From CAZKRL01 sp964555295 (GTDB taxonomy: Bacteria > Bacteroidota > Bacteroidia > Flavobacteriales_D > Sanyastnellaceae), in assembly GCA_964555295.1 (NCBI GenBank), contig CAZKRL010000004.1, forward strand, positions 48,160 to 112,159: 64,000 bases of DNA, in the 5' to 3' direction. The position numbers were made by a program, and so were the translations under genes. Under the pieces are notes generated by a model that saw nothing but the letters and a program-made list of their open reading frames with translations, ran no database searches and had not been told where the DNA came from. Shown here piece by piece: positions 8,431 to 16,686 of this stretch. The first letter of the stretch is position 1; every line of letters begins with the position of its first letter.

Positions 8431-9162
8431 TCACCAGCGGCGTATACCCAGTCTGAAGTGTGTCAAGATCAGGAAAGAGCCAATGAGTGTGATGAAGTAA
8501 ATGATATCCCGAGTATCTATGAGACCTGTACTCAAATGATCGTAATGGAATTTAATTCCAAGTTTGAGCATGAACTCATCCAAAGTGCCGAGCAATTCAA
8601 ATGAGGCAAGTGAATGAAATGCAAAAAATAAGAGAAAACAAAACACGATTGTAACCACAAAGGCAACTATCTGACTTGATGTAAGGCAACTTGCAAAAAT
8701 GCCTATGGCTACATAACCCGAAGCAAGCAATAATAGGCCGAGATAACTTCCTATTGTGGCTCCATGATCAATATTCCCTTGTGGATTTCCGTATGCTATA
8801 ACTGTATAGTAGGTCACCAGCGTTGGAAGAAGTGCAATAACTACCAATGAGAGGGCTCCAAGGAATTTCGCTGCGATAATTTGTGTGTCGCTGATGGGAC
8901 GGGTAAATAGTAATTCAATGGTCCCTAAATCAGTTTCCTCTGCAAATGATTTCATTGTAATGGCAGGAATGAGCAGTAACAATACCCACGGAGCAAGAAA
9001 GAAGAACGGCTCCATTGTTGCCATTTCGAGTTCTGGAATATTGAAGTTGCCAGGTATAACCCAGAGCATGAGGTTCGTAAGGACAAGAAATGTCGCGATG
9101 ACAGAATACCCTACCAATGAACTCAAAAAACCATTGATCTCTTTCCTTAATAATGCAATCAT
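8431..9162 (-). CDS. gldF: Gliding motility-associated ABC transporter permease GldF
   Basis: A 243-residue ABC-2 type permease with about six membrane helices. GldF features are visible: MIALLRKEINGFLSSLVGY at the start, KSFAEETDLGTIELLFTRP, and DHLSTGLIDTRDIIYF near the end. GldF normally works with GldG (permease-like) and GldA (ATPase); neither is in the window, though gldG usually follows gldF. Here the next gene downstream converges (nth). It is the last gene of a leftward unit after the ABM-fold protein, with a 2-base gap. In Flavobacterium it supports gliding, though some gliders lack it. Confidence 0.87.
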   Translation of the reverse strand: MIALLRKEINGFLSSLVGYSVIATFLVLTNLMLWVIPGNFNIPELEMATMEPFFFLAPWVLLLLIPAITMKSFAEETDLGTIELLFTRPISDTQIIAAKFLGALSLVVIALLPTLVTYYTVIAYGNPQGNIDHGATIGSYLGLLLLASGYVAIGIFASCLTSSQIVAFVVTIVFCFLLFFAFHSLASFELLGTLDEFMLKLGIKFHYDHLSTGLIDTRDIIYFITLIGSFLILTHFRLGIRRW

Positions 9163-9164
9163 TT

Positions 9165-9473
9165 TCAGTGTGTATGAATCATGGATGGTTGGATTTCTTT
9201 AACGGTCCATGCCTCTGCAGGGCAATGAAACAATGCCTTTACTTGTGACCAAATCATCCGGAATAACTCCGATTTTCTGTAGTTTTCGAGATCCGTTTCC
9301 GATTGCCAAATACTAACGGTGAAGCAAATGCCATTCGATGTGATGTCATTGAGAAGCTGTAAACCCTCACACCCTGACATCGCTGATATTGCGTCTCGAT
9401 GACTCTCAAACAATTGAATAAACCTTTCAACTTCTTCAGTACGAATTGTCATTTTCACTATTCTCGTAATCAT
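9165..9473 (-). CDS. Antibiotic biosynthesis monooxygenase (ABM) fold protein
   Basis: The chosen ATG at 9473 gives MITRIVKMTIRTEEVERF, matching the typical start of this Bacteroidota family; a TTG one codon upstream also exists. The product, about 102 residues, has the dimeric alpha+beta barrel pattern: strand, helix VERFIQLFESHRDAI, GCEGLQLLND, then FTVSIWQSETDLENYR and the terminal EAWTVKEI. Members include quinol monooxygenases and heme-degrading enzymes, but most are uncharacterised. It overlaps the upstream SAM-hydrolase gene by 38 bases and precedes gldF by 2 bases, so all three are likely co-transcribed. Confidence 0.75.
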   Translation of the reverse strand: MITRIVKMTIRTEEVERFIQLFESHRDAISAMSGCEGLQLLNDITSNGICFTVSIWQSETDLENYRKSELFRMIWSQVKALFHCPAEAWTVKEIQPSMIHTH

Positions 9474-10263
9474 CAAATGTTATTATTATAGTATCACGGA
9501 GTTGTAATCCGAATAACTGTGCTGCGCCTCCACCATGCTGTGTTGTTCCACTATTGATGGCAATCATAAGGTCGCCATGGGTTGTCCACATAGCCAGTCG
9601 CTCACCCTGCACCACCTCTGTGTAGTATTCATGAATCTTGGTCAGATCAAATGCAGAGGATTTGAAGTTCACTGAAAAATCTCTGCCCTTGCATGCCTGT
9701 GTGAATTCATGTCGATGAATATTGGTGATGACATTGCCGTAATGATCGATATGCACAACTCTGCCACGAATCTCATTCTCCGTAAAATCTGCGCCCGGAA
9801 CAAATGCAAATTGTATGTTTTCTGTACGTTTCCCAAGTACTTCAGGAGTGCCACCCTTGGATAGATGAGCAGCTGCCAATGCAAATACACCCCGCATCGG
9901 AAACTTCCATTGGTCGGCCTGTGAAATATGGATCTCAAATATTTCCTCCGGTGATTCATCAAGGATTAACGGTATAACCCCGTTATCAGCAGCAATGAAA
10001 TAATGCCCCATATGATGCACAACAATGTGTGCTTGTTGCATGGTAAACTCTGGCTTTACTCCAATGACGTGAACCGTTCCGATAGGAAACTCTCGCCATA
10101 CCTGACTTATCAAATGTGCCGCATGAAATATATCGAAGGAGCGAACGGCGTGAGAAATATCTACAATCTGTGCCTGTGGTGCATGATTTAATACCGCGGC
10201 TTTGACCGACGCAACGTAAGCATCGGTAAGACCCATATCTGATGTGAGTGTTATGATTCCCAA
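9436..10263 (-). CDS. S-adenosyl-L-methionine hydroxide adenosyltransferase (DUF62 family)
   Basis: A 275-residue member of the fluorinase/DUF62 superfamily. It shows TSDMGLTDAYVASVKAAV at the N-terminus, VDISHAVRSFDIFHAA, the ADNGV motif after YFIA, and the C-terminal GRVVHIDHYGNVITNI. Characterised DUF62 proteins use an activated water to split SAM into adenosine and methionine. Its physiological role is unclear. It is divergent from phoH, with 85 bases between the starts, and leads a short leftward operon with the ABM protein and gldF. Confidence 0.88.
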   Translation of the reverse strand: MGIITLTSDMGLTDAYVASVKAAVLNHAPQAQIVDISHAVRSFDIFHAAHLISQVWREFPIGTVHVIGVKPEFTMQQAHIVVHHMGHYFIAADNGVIPLILDESPEEIFEIHISQADQWKFPMRGVFALAAAHLSKGGTPEVLGKRTENIQFAFVPGADFTENEIRGRVVHIDHYGNVITNIHRHEFTQACKGRDFSVNFKSSAFDLTKIHEYYTEVVQGERLAMWTTHGDLMIAINSGTTQHGGGAAQLFGLQLRDTIIITFDDYENSENDNSY

Positions 10264-10269
10264 GTATCC

Positions 10270-10300
10270 TTTCTGTGTTTCAAAAATCCGTTTACTTTCG
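10270..10300 (+). promoter_or_regulatory. Candidate promoter of the PhoH gene (TTTC, 19 bases, TACTTTCG)
   Basis: TTTC at 10270-10273 and TACTTTCG at 10293-10300 are separated by 19 bases, close to the Bacteroidota TTTG/TAnnTTTG arrangement with C in place of T at one position of each box. It lies in the divergent region between the SAM-hydrolase and PhoH genes. Confidence 0.4.
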
Positions 10301-10348
10301 TGATTCTTTAAGGATCATTTTAAAATTTATCAATACTGCAATTAACCA

Positions 10349-11284
10349 TTGACTGAGAGAGAAATAATACTTCCGGATATCGACCCGTTGGTCTTTTTCG
10401 GTCCGTCAAACAATCATTTCAGATTTTTACAGAGTAAATTCCCAACCCTTAGAATCACGGCGAGAGGGAATAATATCAAGTGTTCCGGTTCAGAGAGTGA
10501 AATGGATCGTTTTGAGCTCAAACTCGAAGAAATATTCGGCTATATCGAACGACATGGTCGAATGACCATTCAGGATGTGGAGAGAATTTTGGATGGATTG
10601 AATAATCAAAATGCCGAGAATTCTGATAATGCTATTCTATACGGACCGGGTGGTTTAAAGGTGGTTGCAAGATCACCTAACCAGCAACGGATGGTCGAAG
10701 CTTGTGCTTCGCACGATATGATTTTCGCGGTGGGTCCTGCCGGTTCCGGCAAAACCTACACCGCTGTTGCATTGGCTGTGAGAGCTCTGAAAGACAAGCA
10801 AGTCAAAAGAATCATTCTTACCCGACCAGCGGTTGAGGCAGGCGAGAATCTGGGTTTCTTGCCGGGGGATCTGAAGGAGAAATTGGATCCGTACATGCAA
10901 CCTCTTTATGACGCTCTGATGGATATGATACCCGCTGAAAAGCTGGCAGATTATATTGAAAAAGGCGTTATCGAAATTGCTCCGCTCGCCTTCATGCGGG
11001 GTCGGACACTCGATAAGGCATTTGTTATTTTGGATGAGGCGCAGAACGCAACCGTTTCCCAAATGAAAATGTTTCTCACACGAATGGGAAGGGATGCTAA
11101 GTTCATAATCACCGGCGACGCAACCCAAATTGATTTGCCAAGAAATCAACCCAGCGGATTATTGAAAAGTATTGAACTCGTTAGAAACATCAGTGGAATC
11201 GCTACAATCGAACTCAATGCAGGTGATGTCGTGAGGCACCGGCTCGTCGCAAGAATCATTGAGGCATTCGATGCCGATAAGTGA
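10349..11284 (+). CDS. PhoH-like P-loop ATPase
   Basis: A 311-residue PhoH family protein. The Walker A motif GPAGSGKT is near residue 129, with TRPAVEAGENLGFLPGDL, then Walker B VILDEAQNAT and FIITGDATQIDLP. The N-terminal ~110 residues include IDPLVFFGPSNNHF and the small KH-like nucleic-acid-binding part seen in family members. The start must be TTG at 10349: an in-frame stop (TAA at 10343) lies two codons upstream and the next Met is 51 residues in. PhoH-like proteins are linked to RNA metabolism and ribosome maturation together with YbeY; the exact role here is not shown. Confidence 0.9.
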   Translation: MTEREIILPDIDPLVFFGPSNNHFRFLQSKFPTLRITARGNNIKCSGSESEMDRFELKLEEIFGYIERHGRMTIQDVERILDGLNNQNAENSDNAILYGPGGLKVVARSPNQQRMVEACASHDMIFAVGPAGSGKTYTAVALAVRALKDKQVKRIILTRPAVEAGENLGFLPGDLKEKLDPYMQPLYDALMDMIPAEKLADYIEKGVIEIAPLAFMRGRTLDKAFVILDEAQNATVSQMKMFLTRMGRDAKFIITGDATQIDLPRNQPSGLLKSIELVRNISGIATIELNAGDVVRHRLVARIIEAFDADK

Positions 11285-11485
11285 CTTCTGCATAGTCTGC
11301 GCCAGTGATCGGAGTGTCTGCTGAAGTGAAAATTATTGCATGCCTAAATAGTCAACAATGAACGCTGTTATATAATGCCATTTGCCCATTGTTGCGATGC
11401 TATTTTCTAACAATCGATAACACTTTTTTCAGTTCTGATTGTTGAGAAGACTTTTCGCGTTAGGGTATGGGAAGAGCGAAATTTG

Positions 11486-13087
11486 ATGCCCCCAAGAAAA
11501 TTCAAAATGGCAGAGAGAATTACCAATAGGACAAGAAGTAACAACAATAAGTCAGGAGCACTATTACAAACCATTGAGTCAGGTATTGGTAAGCTGCCCC
11601 CTCAGGCCATGGATCTCGAAGAGGCCGTATTGGGCGCATTGATGCTCGATGCGAATGCAGTAAATACCGTAATCGATATTCTTCAGCCGAAGTATTTTTA
11701 TAAGGATATACATGGAAGAATTTTTGAGGCCATTTTTAAAATGTTCAATCGGGGAGAACCGGTAGATATCCTCACTGTAACGCATCAACTTCGGAAAGAT
11801 GGTCAGTTGGATTATGTTGGTGGACCCATGTTCGTTGCACAACTCACGAATAGGGTGGCCTCTACCGCACACATTGAAGCGCATGCCCGCATCATCGCGC
11901 AGAAGTTTATGCAACGTGAGCTCATAAGCATATCAAGTGAAATTATTCATCAGGCATACGAAGACAATAAAGATGTATTCGAATTACTGGATATGGCCGA
12001 AGGAAAGCTTTTCGGTCTTTCCGAAGGTACACTGAAGAAGAATTACGAGAAGATGAGTCTTCTGTTGTCAGGCGCATTGAAGCTTATTTCTGAAGCTCGT
12101 AACTCGGGTGGGGGCATTAGCGGCATCCCTACAGGGTTCACAGAGCTGGATCGCCTTACCGGTGGCTGGCAACGATCAGATTTGATCATCGTCGCCGCTC
12201 GACCTTCTATGGGTAAGACTGCTTTTGTGCTATCGATGGCCAGAAATATGGCTGTGGATTATCAAATACCGGTGGCCATTTTTTCACTCGAGATGAGTAG
12301 TATTCAGCTCGTACAACGTTTGATTTCGGCCGAGGCAGAAATTGAAGCAGATAAACTTCGAAAGGGTGAGTTGGCAGAATATCAAATGCATCAATTGCAC
12401 CAGCGTATTACCAAAATCTCGGACGCCCCAATCTTTATTGACGATACTCCGGCTTTGTCTATTTTCGAATTGCGCGCCAAGTGCCGGCGACTAAAGGCAC
12501 AACATGGAATTCAGGCAGTAATCATTGACTATCTCCAATTAATGTCGGCCGGATTGGATAACAAGAATGGTAACCGCGAACAGGAAATTTCAACCATCTC
12601 AAGAAATATTAAGTCGATTGCGAAGGAACTGGAAATCCCCATAATTGCTCTCTCACAGCTTTCACGGCAAGTCGAAACACGTTCGGGCGATAAAAAGCCA
12701 ATTCTCTCCGACCTCCGCGAATCGGGTGCAATTGAGCAGGATGCAGATATTGTCGCTTTCCTTTATCGACCAGAGTATTACAAACTGACCGACGAAGAAA
12801 TTGGGGGAAAGCCCGTGAAGGGTATGGCTTATGTGATTATTGCCAAACACAGAAATGGTGCGCTAGATGAAATTCCATTACGATTCATCAACACTTTCGC
12901 TAAGTTTACCAACCAAGACGGTTTCGCCGGTGAGCTGCCTGAAGGATTTACTCAGGTCAAACCGAACGAAGGTTTCTTGAATAGTGGCGGCAAAACCACT
13001 ATTACAATTTCCTCAAAAATGAATACTCTCGACGATGATGACGATGATGTGCCTTTCTCTTTCGGCAACAAAGACGTGGATTTCTGA
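11486..13087 (+). CDS. dnaB: Replicative DNA helicase DnaB
   Basis: The hexameric helicase of the replication fork, about 533 residues. N-terminal domain begins LPPQAMDLEEAVLGALMLD; the RecA-like core has ARPSMGKTAF (Walker A), FSLEMSSIQLVQRL, VIIDYLQLMSAG (Walker B), ALSQLSRQVETR and DLRESGAIEQDAD. No intein interrupts it. The C-terminal tail is acidic (NTLDDDDDDVPFSF). Start is uncertain: ATG 11486 is used here, but ATG 11507 (MAERITNR) fits equally well. About 200 bases without a gene lie upstream; no clear promoter was found there. The stop overlaps the DUF423 gene (TGATG). Confidence 0.95.
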   Translation: MPPRKFKMAERITNRTRSNNNKSGALLQTIESGIGKLPPQAMDLEEAVLGALMLDANAVNTVIDILQPKYFYKDIHGRIFEAIFKMFNRGEPVDILTVTHQLRKDGQLDYVGGPMFVAQLTNRVASTAHIEAHARIIAQKFMQRELISISSEIIHQAYEDNKDVFELLDMAEGKLFGLSEGTLKKNYEKMSLLLSGALKLISEARNSGGGISGIPTGFTELDRLTGGWQRSDLIIVAARPSMGKTAFVLSMARNMAVDYQIPVAIFSLEMSSIQLVQRLISAEAEIEADKLRKGELAEYQMHQLHQRITKISDAPIFIDDTPALSIFELRAKCRRLKAQHGIQAVIIDYLQLMSAGLDNKNGNREQEISTISRNIKSIAKELEIPIIALSQLSRQVETRSGDKKPILSDLRESGAIEQDADIVAFLYRPEYYKLTDEEIGGKPVKGMAYVIIAKHRNGALDEIPLRFINTFAKFTNQDGFAGELPEGFTQVKPNEGFLNSGGKTTITISSKMNTLDDDDDDVPFSFGNKDVDF

Positions 13088-13485
13088 TGAATCGGTTCCG
13101 CTTGGCATTTTTATTGATCGCATTGGCCGTTTGCCTCGGAGCTTTTGGAGCTCATACACTGAAATCAAAGCTCACGGCTGACGCTGTTGCGTCGTGGCAG
13201 ACTGCAGTGCTTTATCTCTTTATTCATTCCATCGCCATATTATTGATCAGCCATATGCAGGAAGCGTCAAATGCGTTTGGTCGCTATTCGAAGACTATTA
13301 TCATGCTGCTGATTACTGGCAATCTGTTGTTTTGTGGGTCCATATTCATATTGACAACAAGAGAGATTCACCATTTACCTGTTGCATTCGCTGGTCCGCT
13401 TACTCCCATTGGTGGCATTTGTTTTATCGTTGCATGGTGTTTGGCAGCATTCACCTTTCGCAGGAATAGCCTTCCCTCTAAATAA
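13087..13485 (+). CDS. DUF423 family small membrane protein
   Basis: A 132-residue protein with four predicted membrane helices: residues ~5-22, ~40-58, ~72-93 and ~100-122. The family signature is visible in the first helix as LGAFGAHTLK, and a conserved PLTPIGGICFIVAW segment occurs in the last. Function in the family is unknown. Its start overlaps the dnaB stop by one base (TGATG), so it is translated from the dnaB transcript. It converges with the tryptophan dioxygenase gene. Confidence 0.85.
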   Translation: MNRFRLAFLLIALAVCLGAFGAHTLKSKLTADAVASWQTAVLYLFIHSIAILLISHMQEASNAFGRYSKTIIMLLITGNLLFCGSIFILTTREIHHLPVAFAGPLTPIGGICFIVAWCLAAFTFRRNSLPSK

Positions 13486-13497
13486 CGTGATAGGGTT

Positions 13498-14487
13498 TCA
13501 ACTGCCGTAACGGGCTTTTGCAATAAGCGAGGCAGGTAGTTCTGGCAACTTCGACCGCTCAATCATAAAACTGCTCAACTCAGCAAATTCGCTGAAAATG
13601 TAATGTCGCATAGCCGCCTCCCTCAAATACCCTTTACCACTGCTTCCGCCCGTTCCTGCCCGCAAACCAATCATTCGATGAACCATATTCATATGCCGCC
13701 ACCGCCAGTTGGCTAAGAACTCATCAATCTCCAGCAAGAGATTCAGCAGTCTAAAGGGGTTTTGCATGATCGGTAAATCGCGATAAAGCATGATGAATAA
13801 TGCCGCGCGACGTTGTGTCATGTTCAAGCGTGAACCACTACCTTCTCTTTCCTCCATAAACAAATCTCTGAAGGCATGCATATTCGACATTTCACCATCA
13901 CTCAATGATGCGCTGTATAGACTCTCATACTGACTCCAGAAAGATATCTTTTCAAGTTCAGCAATAAATGGCATCCTGCCAAGCCAAGCAGCACATAACT
14001 CCAATATACTTTGTTTTACCGGCACCGATTCTATATAGGTTTTGTCGCTGGGCGTGAGTTGACTGGTATAATAATCCTTGCCATGACGTTGTTCCATTTT
14101 CAGTCCGAGCCGGGCCTCAATTTCTTTGAATTGAACACTTTGAAAACCGCTGGCAGGTCTCAACATGTCGCGGAAATCAAGAAAATCCAATGCGGTCATT
14201 GTTTCCATTACATCAATCTGATGCACTAGTACTTTGAGAATTTCTACCACGCGATTCAACCGCATGGAAATCTTGTTTAATTCAGGACCATTGTCATCAA
14301 TCTTTTCTCCTGAAAGCATCGACTGCACAGATTCTACTTCAAAAAGCACTTGCTTAAACCAGAGCTCATAGGTTTGATGTATGATGATGAAGAGCATTTC
14401 GTCATGAGCGGGCCGCCCGAGTTTATCACTCTCGCGTTGTTGGGCAGTCAGCACCTTATCGAGTTGCAGATATTCTGAGTAGTACAT
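13498..14487 (-). CDS. kynA: Tryptophan 2,3-dioxygenase
   Basis: A 329-residue heme enzyme that opens the indole ring of L-tryptophan with O2 to give N-formylkynurenine, the first step of the kynurenine route. Conserved parts: HDEMLFIIIHQTYELWFKQ near residues 28-46, LNKISMRLNRVVEILKVL, SGFQSVQFKEIEARLG, RWRHMNMVHRMIG (proximal heme His) and GTGGSSGKGYLR (substrate loop). No other kynurenine genes are in the window. A TAAATTTCG box at 14504-14512 (minus) implies a very short leader. Confidence 0.94.
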   Translation of the reverse strand: MYYSEYLQLDKVLTAQQRESDKLGRPAHDEMLFIIIHQTYELWFKQVLFEVESVQSMLSGEKIDDNGPELNKISMRLNRVVEILKVLVHQIDVMETMTALDFLDFRDMLRPASGFQSVQFKEIEARLGLKMEQRHGKDYYTSQLTPSDKTYIESVPVKQSILELCAAWLGRMPFIAELEKISFWSQYESLYSASLSDGEMSNMHAFRDLFMEEREGSGSRLNMTQRRAALFIMLYRDLPIMQNPFRLLNLLLEIDEFLANWRWRHMNMVHRMIGLRAGTGGSSGKGYLREAAMRHYIFSEFAELSSFMIERSKLPELPASLIAKARYGS

Positions 14488-14503
14488 GTGTTACGTTTTG
14501 TTG

Positions 14504-14512
14504 CGAAATTTA
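14504..14512 (-). promoter_or_regulatory. Candidate promoter box of kynA (TAAATTTCG)
   Basis: On the minus strand this reads TAAATTTCGCAACA. It resembles the -7 boxes in front of the SRP RNA and the giant repeat gene. The start codon lies about 16 bases downstream. Confidence 0.35.
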
Positions 14513-14635
14513 GGGATATCATGAAGTTGAATAAGCTATGATCTTCTGGCTGTATCAATGAAATGTTCTTGCGATTCTGCACTATGTGCGCAATGGGTAT
14601 TTTCCTGCAGTGTAGAACGGAAGTCGCCATGGCAG

Positions 14636-14643
14636 TAATTTCG
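14636..14643 (+). promoter_or_regulatory. Candidate -7 box of moaC (TAATTTCG), possibly leaderless
   Basis: TAATTTCG is followed by TAGC and then the moaC ATG at 14648. If transcription starts 5-7 bases after the box, the mRNA would be nearly leaderless. No -33 box was seen at normal spacing. Confidence 0.3.
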
Positions 14644-14647
14644 TAGC

Positions 14648-15118
14648 ATGTCGAGTAGTCATATCAACGAAACCGGTCAGGCCTCTATGGTCGACGTTGG
14701 TGAAAAGCAAGCGTCTCGGAGAATAGCACTGGCCTCAGGCAAGGTCATTCTTCCAGATGAAGTTTTACAGTGTGTTAGCGGAGCAGATATACTGACGCCA
14801 AAAGGTGCAGTTTTTCAAATTGCGCGTATTGCCGGTGTATCTGCGGCAAAACTAACTTCACAACTCATACCTCTCTGTCATCCTTTACCACTGGAATATT
14901 GCAATGTAGAAATTGAACTGAATAAGAATGTCGCTACCATTACGGCAGAGACACGAATCACTTCGAAGACCGGTGTTGAAATGGAGGCGCTGCAGGCAGT
15001 GTCTTCTGCGGCTCTCACGATTTATGACATGTGCAAATCGATGGGACATGGGATTGTCATCACCGATATTCGACTGATCAAAAAGACAGGAGGGAAAAAG
15101 GATTACCATGCTGAATAA
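14648..15118 (+). CDS. moaC: Cyclic pyranopterin monophosphate synthase MoaC
   Basis: A 156-residue enzyme of molybdenum cofactor synthesis that, with the radical SAM enzyme MoaA, makes cyclic pyranopterin monophosphate from GTP. Diagnostic blocks: ASMVDVGEKQASRRIALA, LIPLCHPLPLEYCNVEIEL, and TGVEMEALQAVSSAALTIY followed by DMCKSMG and LIKKTGGK. It overlaps the MobA-like gene by 11 bases, so the pair is translated together. MoaA, MoaB, MoaE and MoeA are not in the window. Confidence 0.94.
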   Translation: MSSSHINETGQASMVDVGEKQASRRIALASGKVILPDEVLQCVSGADILTPKGAVFQIARIAGVSAAKLTSQLIPLCHPLPLEYCNVEIELNKNVATITAETRITSKTGVEMEALQAVSSAALTIYDMCKSMGHGIVITDIRLIKKTGGKKDYHAE

Positions 15119-16199
15119 CGACCATCATTCATCCGGAAATATCTTGGATAGGGGAGTGGTTTTCCTAGGTGAACACTGTGATAAAATTCAGCAATTGACA
15201 TGGCAATTAGGTCTGGCGCTGGCTCCCCTTCGTATTGGATATCTTGATGCCTCTCACAAGGATGAGAAGAGCATCGAAATAAGTTCACTTACAACTTCCG
15301 CGGGCGGTGCAATCTGGCATTTGCCGGGTGCTCAGAGGCATTGGGGTATTCCGTTGATGGCAGCACTCAATGATATTCTGTTTGTAAATGGCAACCATCA
15401 TTCAGGAACCCATCAGGTGCTGATTTGCAATCCGGAAAAAACGGAATCCGTTATGCGAAGAAGGGAAGGTGTGAGCAATGTGATACTGATTTTGTTGACC
15501 GATGAATGCAGGGAGGTGCCGACAGATTTTTTGCATTTGCCCAACGCCATAAATGCGCCTCGCATACACATCCATGATCTTGAAGGAATAGCAAACTTTC
15601 TGCGGAAGTATTTCTTCGATATTCCACCGGCAATGCTCATTCTGGCGGGTGGAAGAAGTTCGCGCATGGGCATGGATAAGGCCTTATTGAACTATCATGG
15701 GGTGTCACAGACAGAGTACATGATCTCTATTGCAGCTCAGTTAGGAATGGAGGCTTTTGTTTCAGTTCGTGATAATTCACAAACCATTCCTGATGGCGCA
15801 ACGGCGATCCCTGATGTGGTTGCCAATCTCGGTCCGTTAGGAGGGATTTGTTCGGCACACCTGCATAGCCCCAGGCGCACCTGGTTAATTGTTGCCTGCG
15901 ATATGCCACTATTGGATGTTAAGCTGATGAGCGAACTATTGTCTGCAGATGCTGCAATGTGCGATGTGGTTTGCTTCAAATCACCTGGTTCGAATTTGCC
16001 CGAGCCACTGCTTTCACTTTGGAAACCGGCTGCATTGCGCTTTGCCTGGCATTGCATTGCTGATGGTATTCGTTGTCCGCGTAAGGTTATTTCACAATGT
16101 ACTTCTGCACTTTTGGAATGCAGTAGACCGGAACAATTGGCCAATGCGAATACGCCGGAGGATCTCGAACGATTGAGGAGGATGTTAGCAAACCCCTAA
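15108..16199 (+). CDS. MobA-like molybdenum cofactor nucleotidyltransferase with N-terminal extension
   Basis: A 363-residue protein. From about residue 176 it has a GT-A-like nucleotidyltransferase domain: MLILAGGRSSRMGMDKALL, then IPDVVANLGPLGGICSAH and IVACDMPLLD. This matches MobA, which attaches GMP to molybdopterin. The first ~170 residues are extra. They include LALAPLRIGYLDAS and resemble the MobB-like lead-in seen in some Bacteroidota MobA proteins, but no Walker A P-loop is visible, so any GTPase activity is doubtful. It overlaps moaC by 11 bases. Its stop shares bases with the stop of the convergent acetyltransferase gene. Confidence 0.82.
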   Translation: MLNNDHHSSGNILDRGVVFLGEHCDKIQQLTWQLGLALAPLRIGYLDASHKDEKSIEISSLTTSAGGAIWHLPGAQRHWGIPLMAALNDILFVNGNHHSGTHQVLICNPEKTESVMRRREGVSNVILILLTDECREVPTDFLHLPNAINAPRIHIHDLEGIANFLRKYFFDIPPAMLILAGGRSSRMGMDKALLNYHGVSQTEYMISIAAQLGMEAFVSVRDNSQTIPDGATAIPDVVANLGPLGGICSAHLHSPRRTWLIVACDMPLLDVKLMSELLSADAAMCDVVCFKSPGSNLPEPLLSLWKPAALRFAWHCIADGIRCPRKVISQCTSALLECSRPEQLANANTPEDLERLRRMLANP

Positions 16200-16684
16200 A
16201 TCTTCCTCAGCACGCGGGCCGGATTTCCTGCTGCCACAACCCCGTCGGGAATGTCCTTGAGCACAACAGAACCGGCACCTATAATACTTCGTTCACCTAT
16301 CGTAACACCACACAGCACCGTTACACTGCTGCCCAGTGATGCGCCTTTCTTGATCCTTGTTTCTTCTACCTTCCAGTCGGCATCTGTTTGCAAACTGCCA
16401 TCGTCATTCGTTGCGCGTGGAAAACGGTCATTGATGAAGGTTACATTGTGACCAATGAATACATTGTCTTCGATATGTACTCCTTCACAAATGAAGGTAT
16501 GACTCGAGATTTTACAGTTCTTTCCAATGGTGGCGCCTTTCTGAATCTCTACAAATGCACCCACTTTGCTGCCGTCGTCGATGGAGCACCCGTATGCGTT
16601 GACAAAATTGAAAATCTTTACATCCTTCCCAATTCTCACATTGTTCAAGGATTGTTTGTCGTTGTTTGTTGTGATGTTCTCCAT
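16196..16684 (-). CDS. Left-handed beta-helix sugar N-acetyltransferase (WbpD/WlbB-like)
   Basis: A 162-residue hexapeptide-repeat enzyme: repeated I/V-G-x-x-x-x units (VKIFNFVNAYGCSIDDG, VGAFVEIQKGATIGKNC, VFIGHNVTFINDRFPRA, IGERSIIGAGSVVLKDIP) and the C-terminal VVAAGNPARVLRKI. The NDRFPRA segment is typical of WbpD-like transferases that acetylate the 3-amino group of a UDP-diamino-sugar acid for surface polysaccharide. It follows the Gfo/Idh oxidoreductase by 2 bases, the usual partner in this pathway. Convergent with the MobA gene, sharing the stop region. Confidence 0.85.
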   Translation of the reverse strand: MENITTNNDKQSLNNVRIGKDVKIFNFVNAYGCSIDDGSKVGAFVEIQKGATIGKNCKISSHTFICEGVHIEDNVFIGHNVTFINDRFPRATNDDGSLQTDADWKVEETRIKKGASLGSSVTVLCGVTIGERSIIGAGSVVLKDIPDGVVAAGNPARVLRKI

Positions 16685-16686
16685 GA

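Noticed and set aside
11285..11485. Possible regulatory RNA upstream of dnaB
   Set aside because: Only short inverted repeats (ATTGTT/AACAAT) were found; no conserved riboswitch or stable structure could be recognised.
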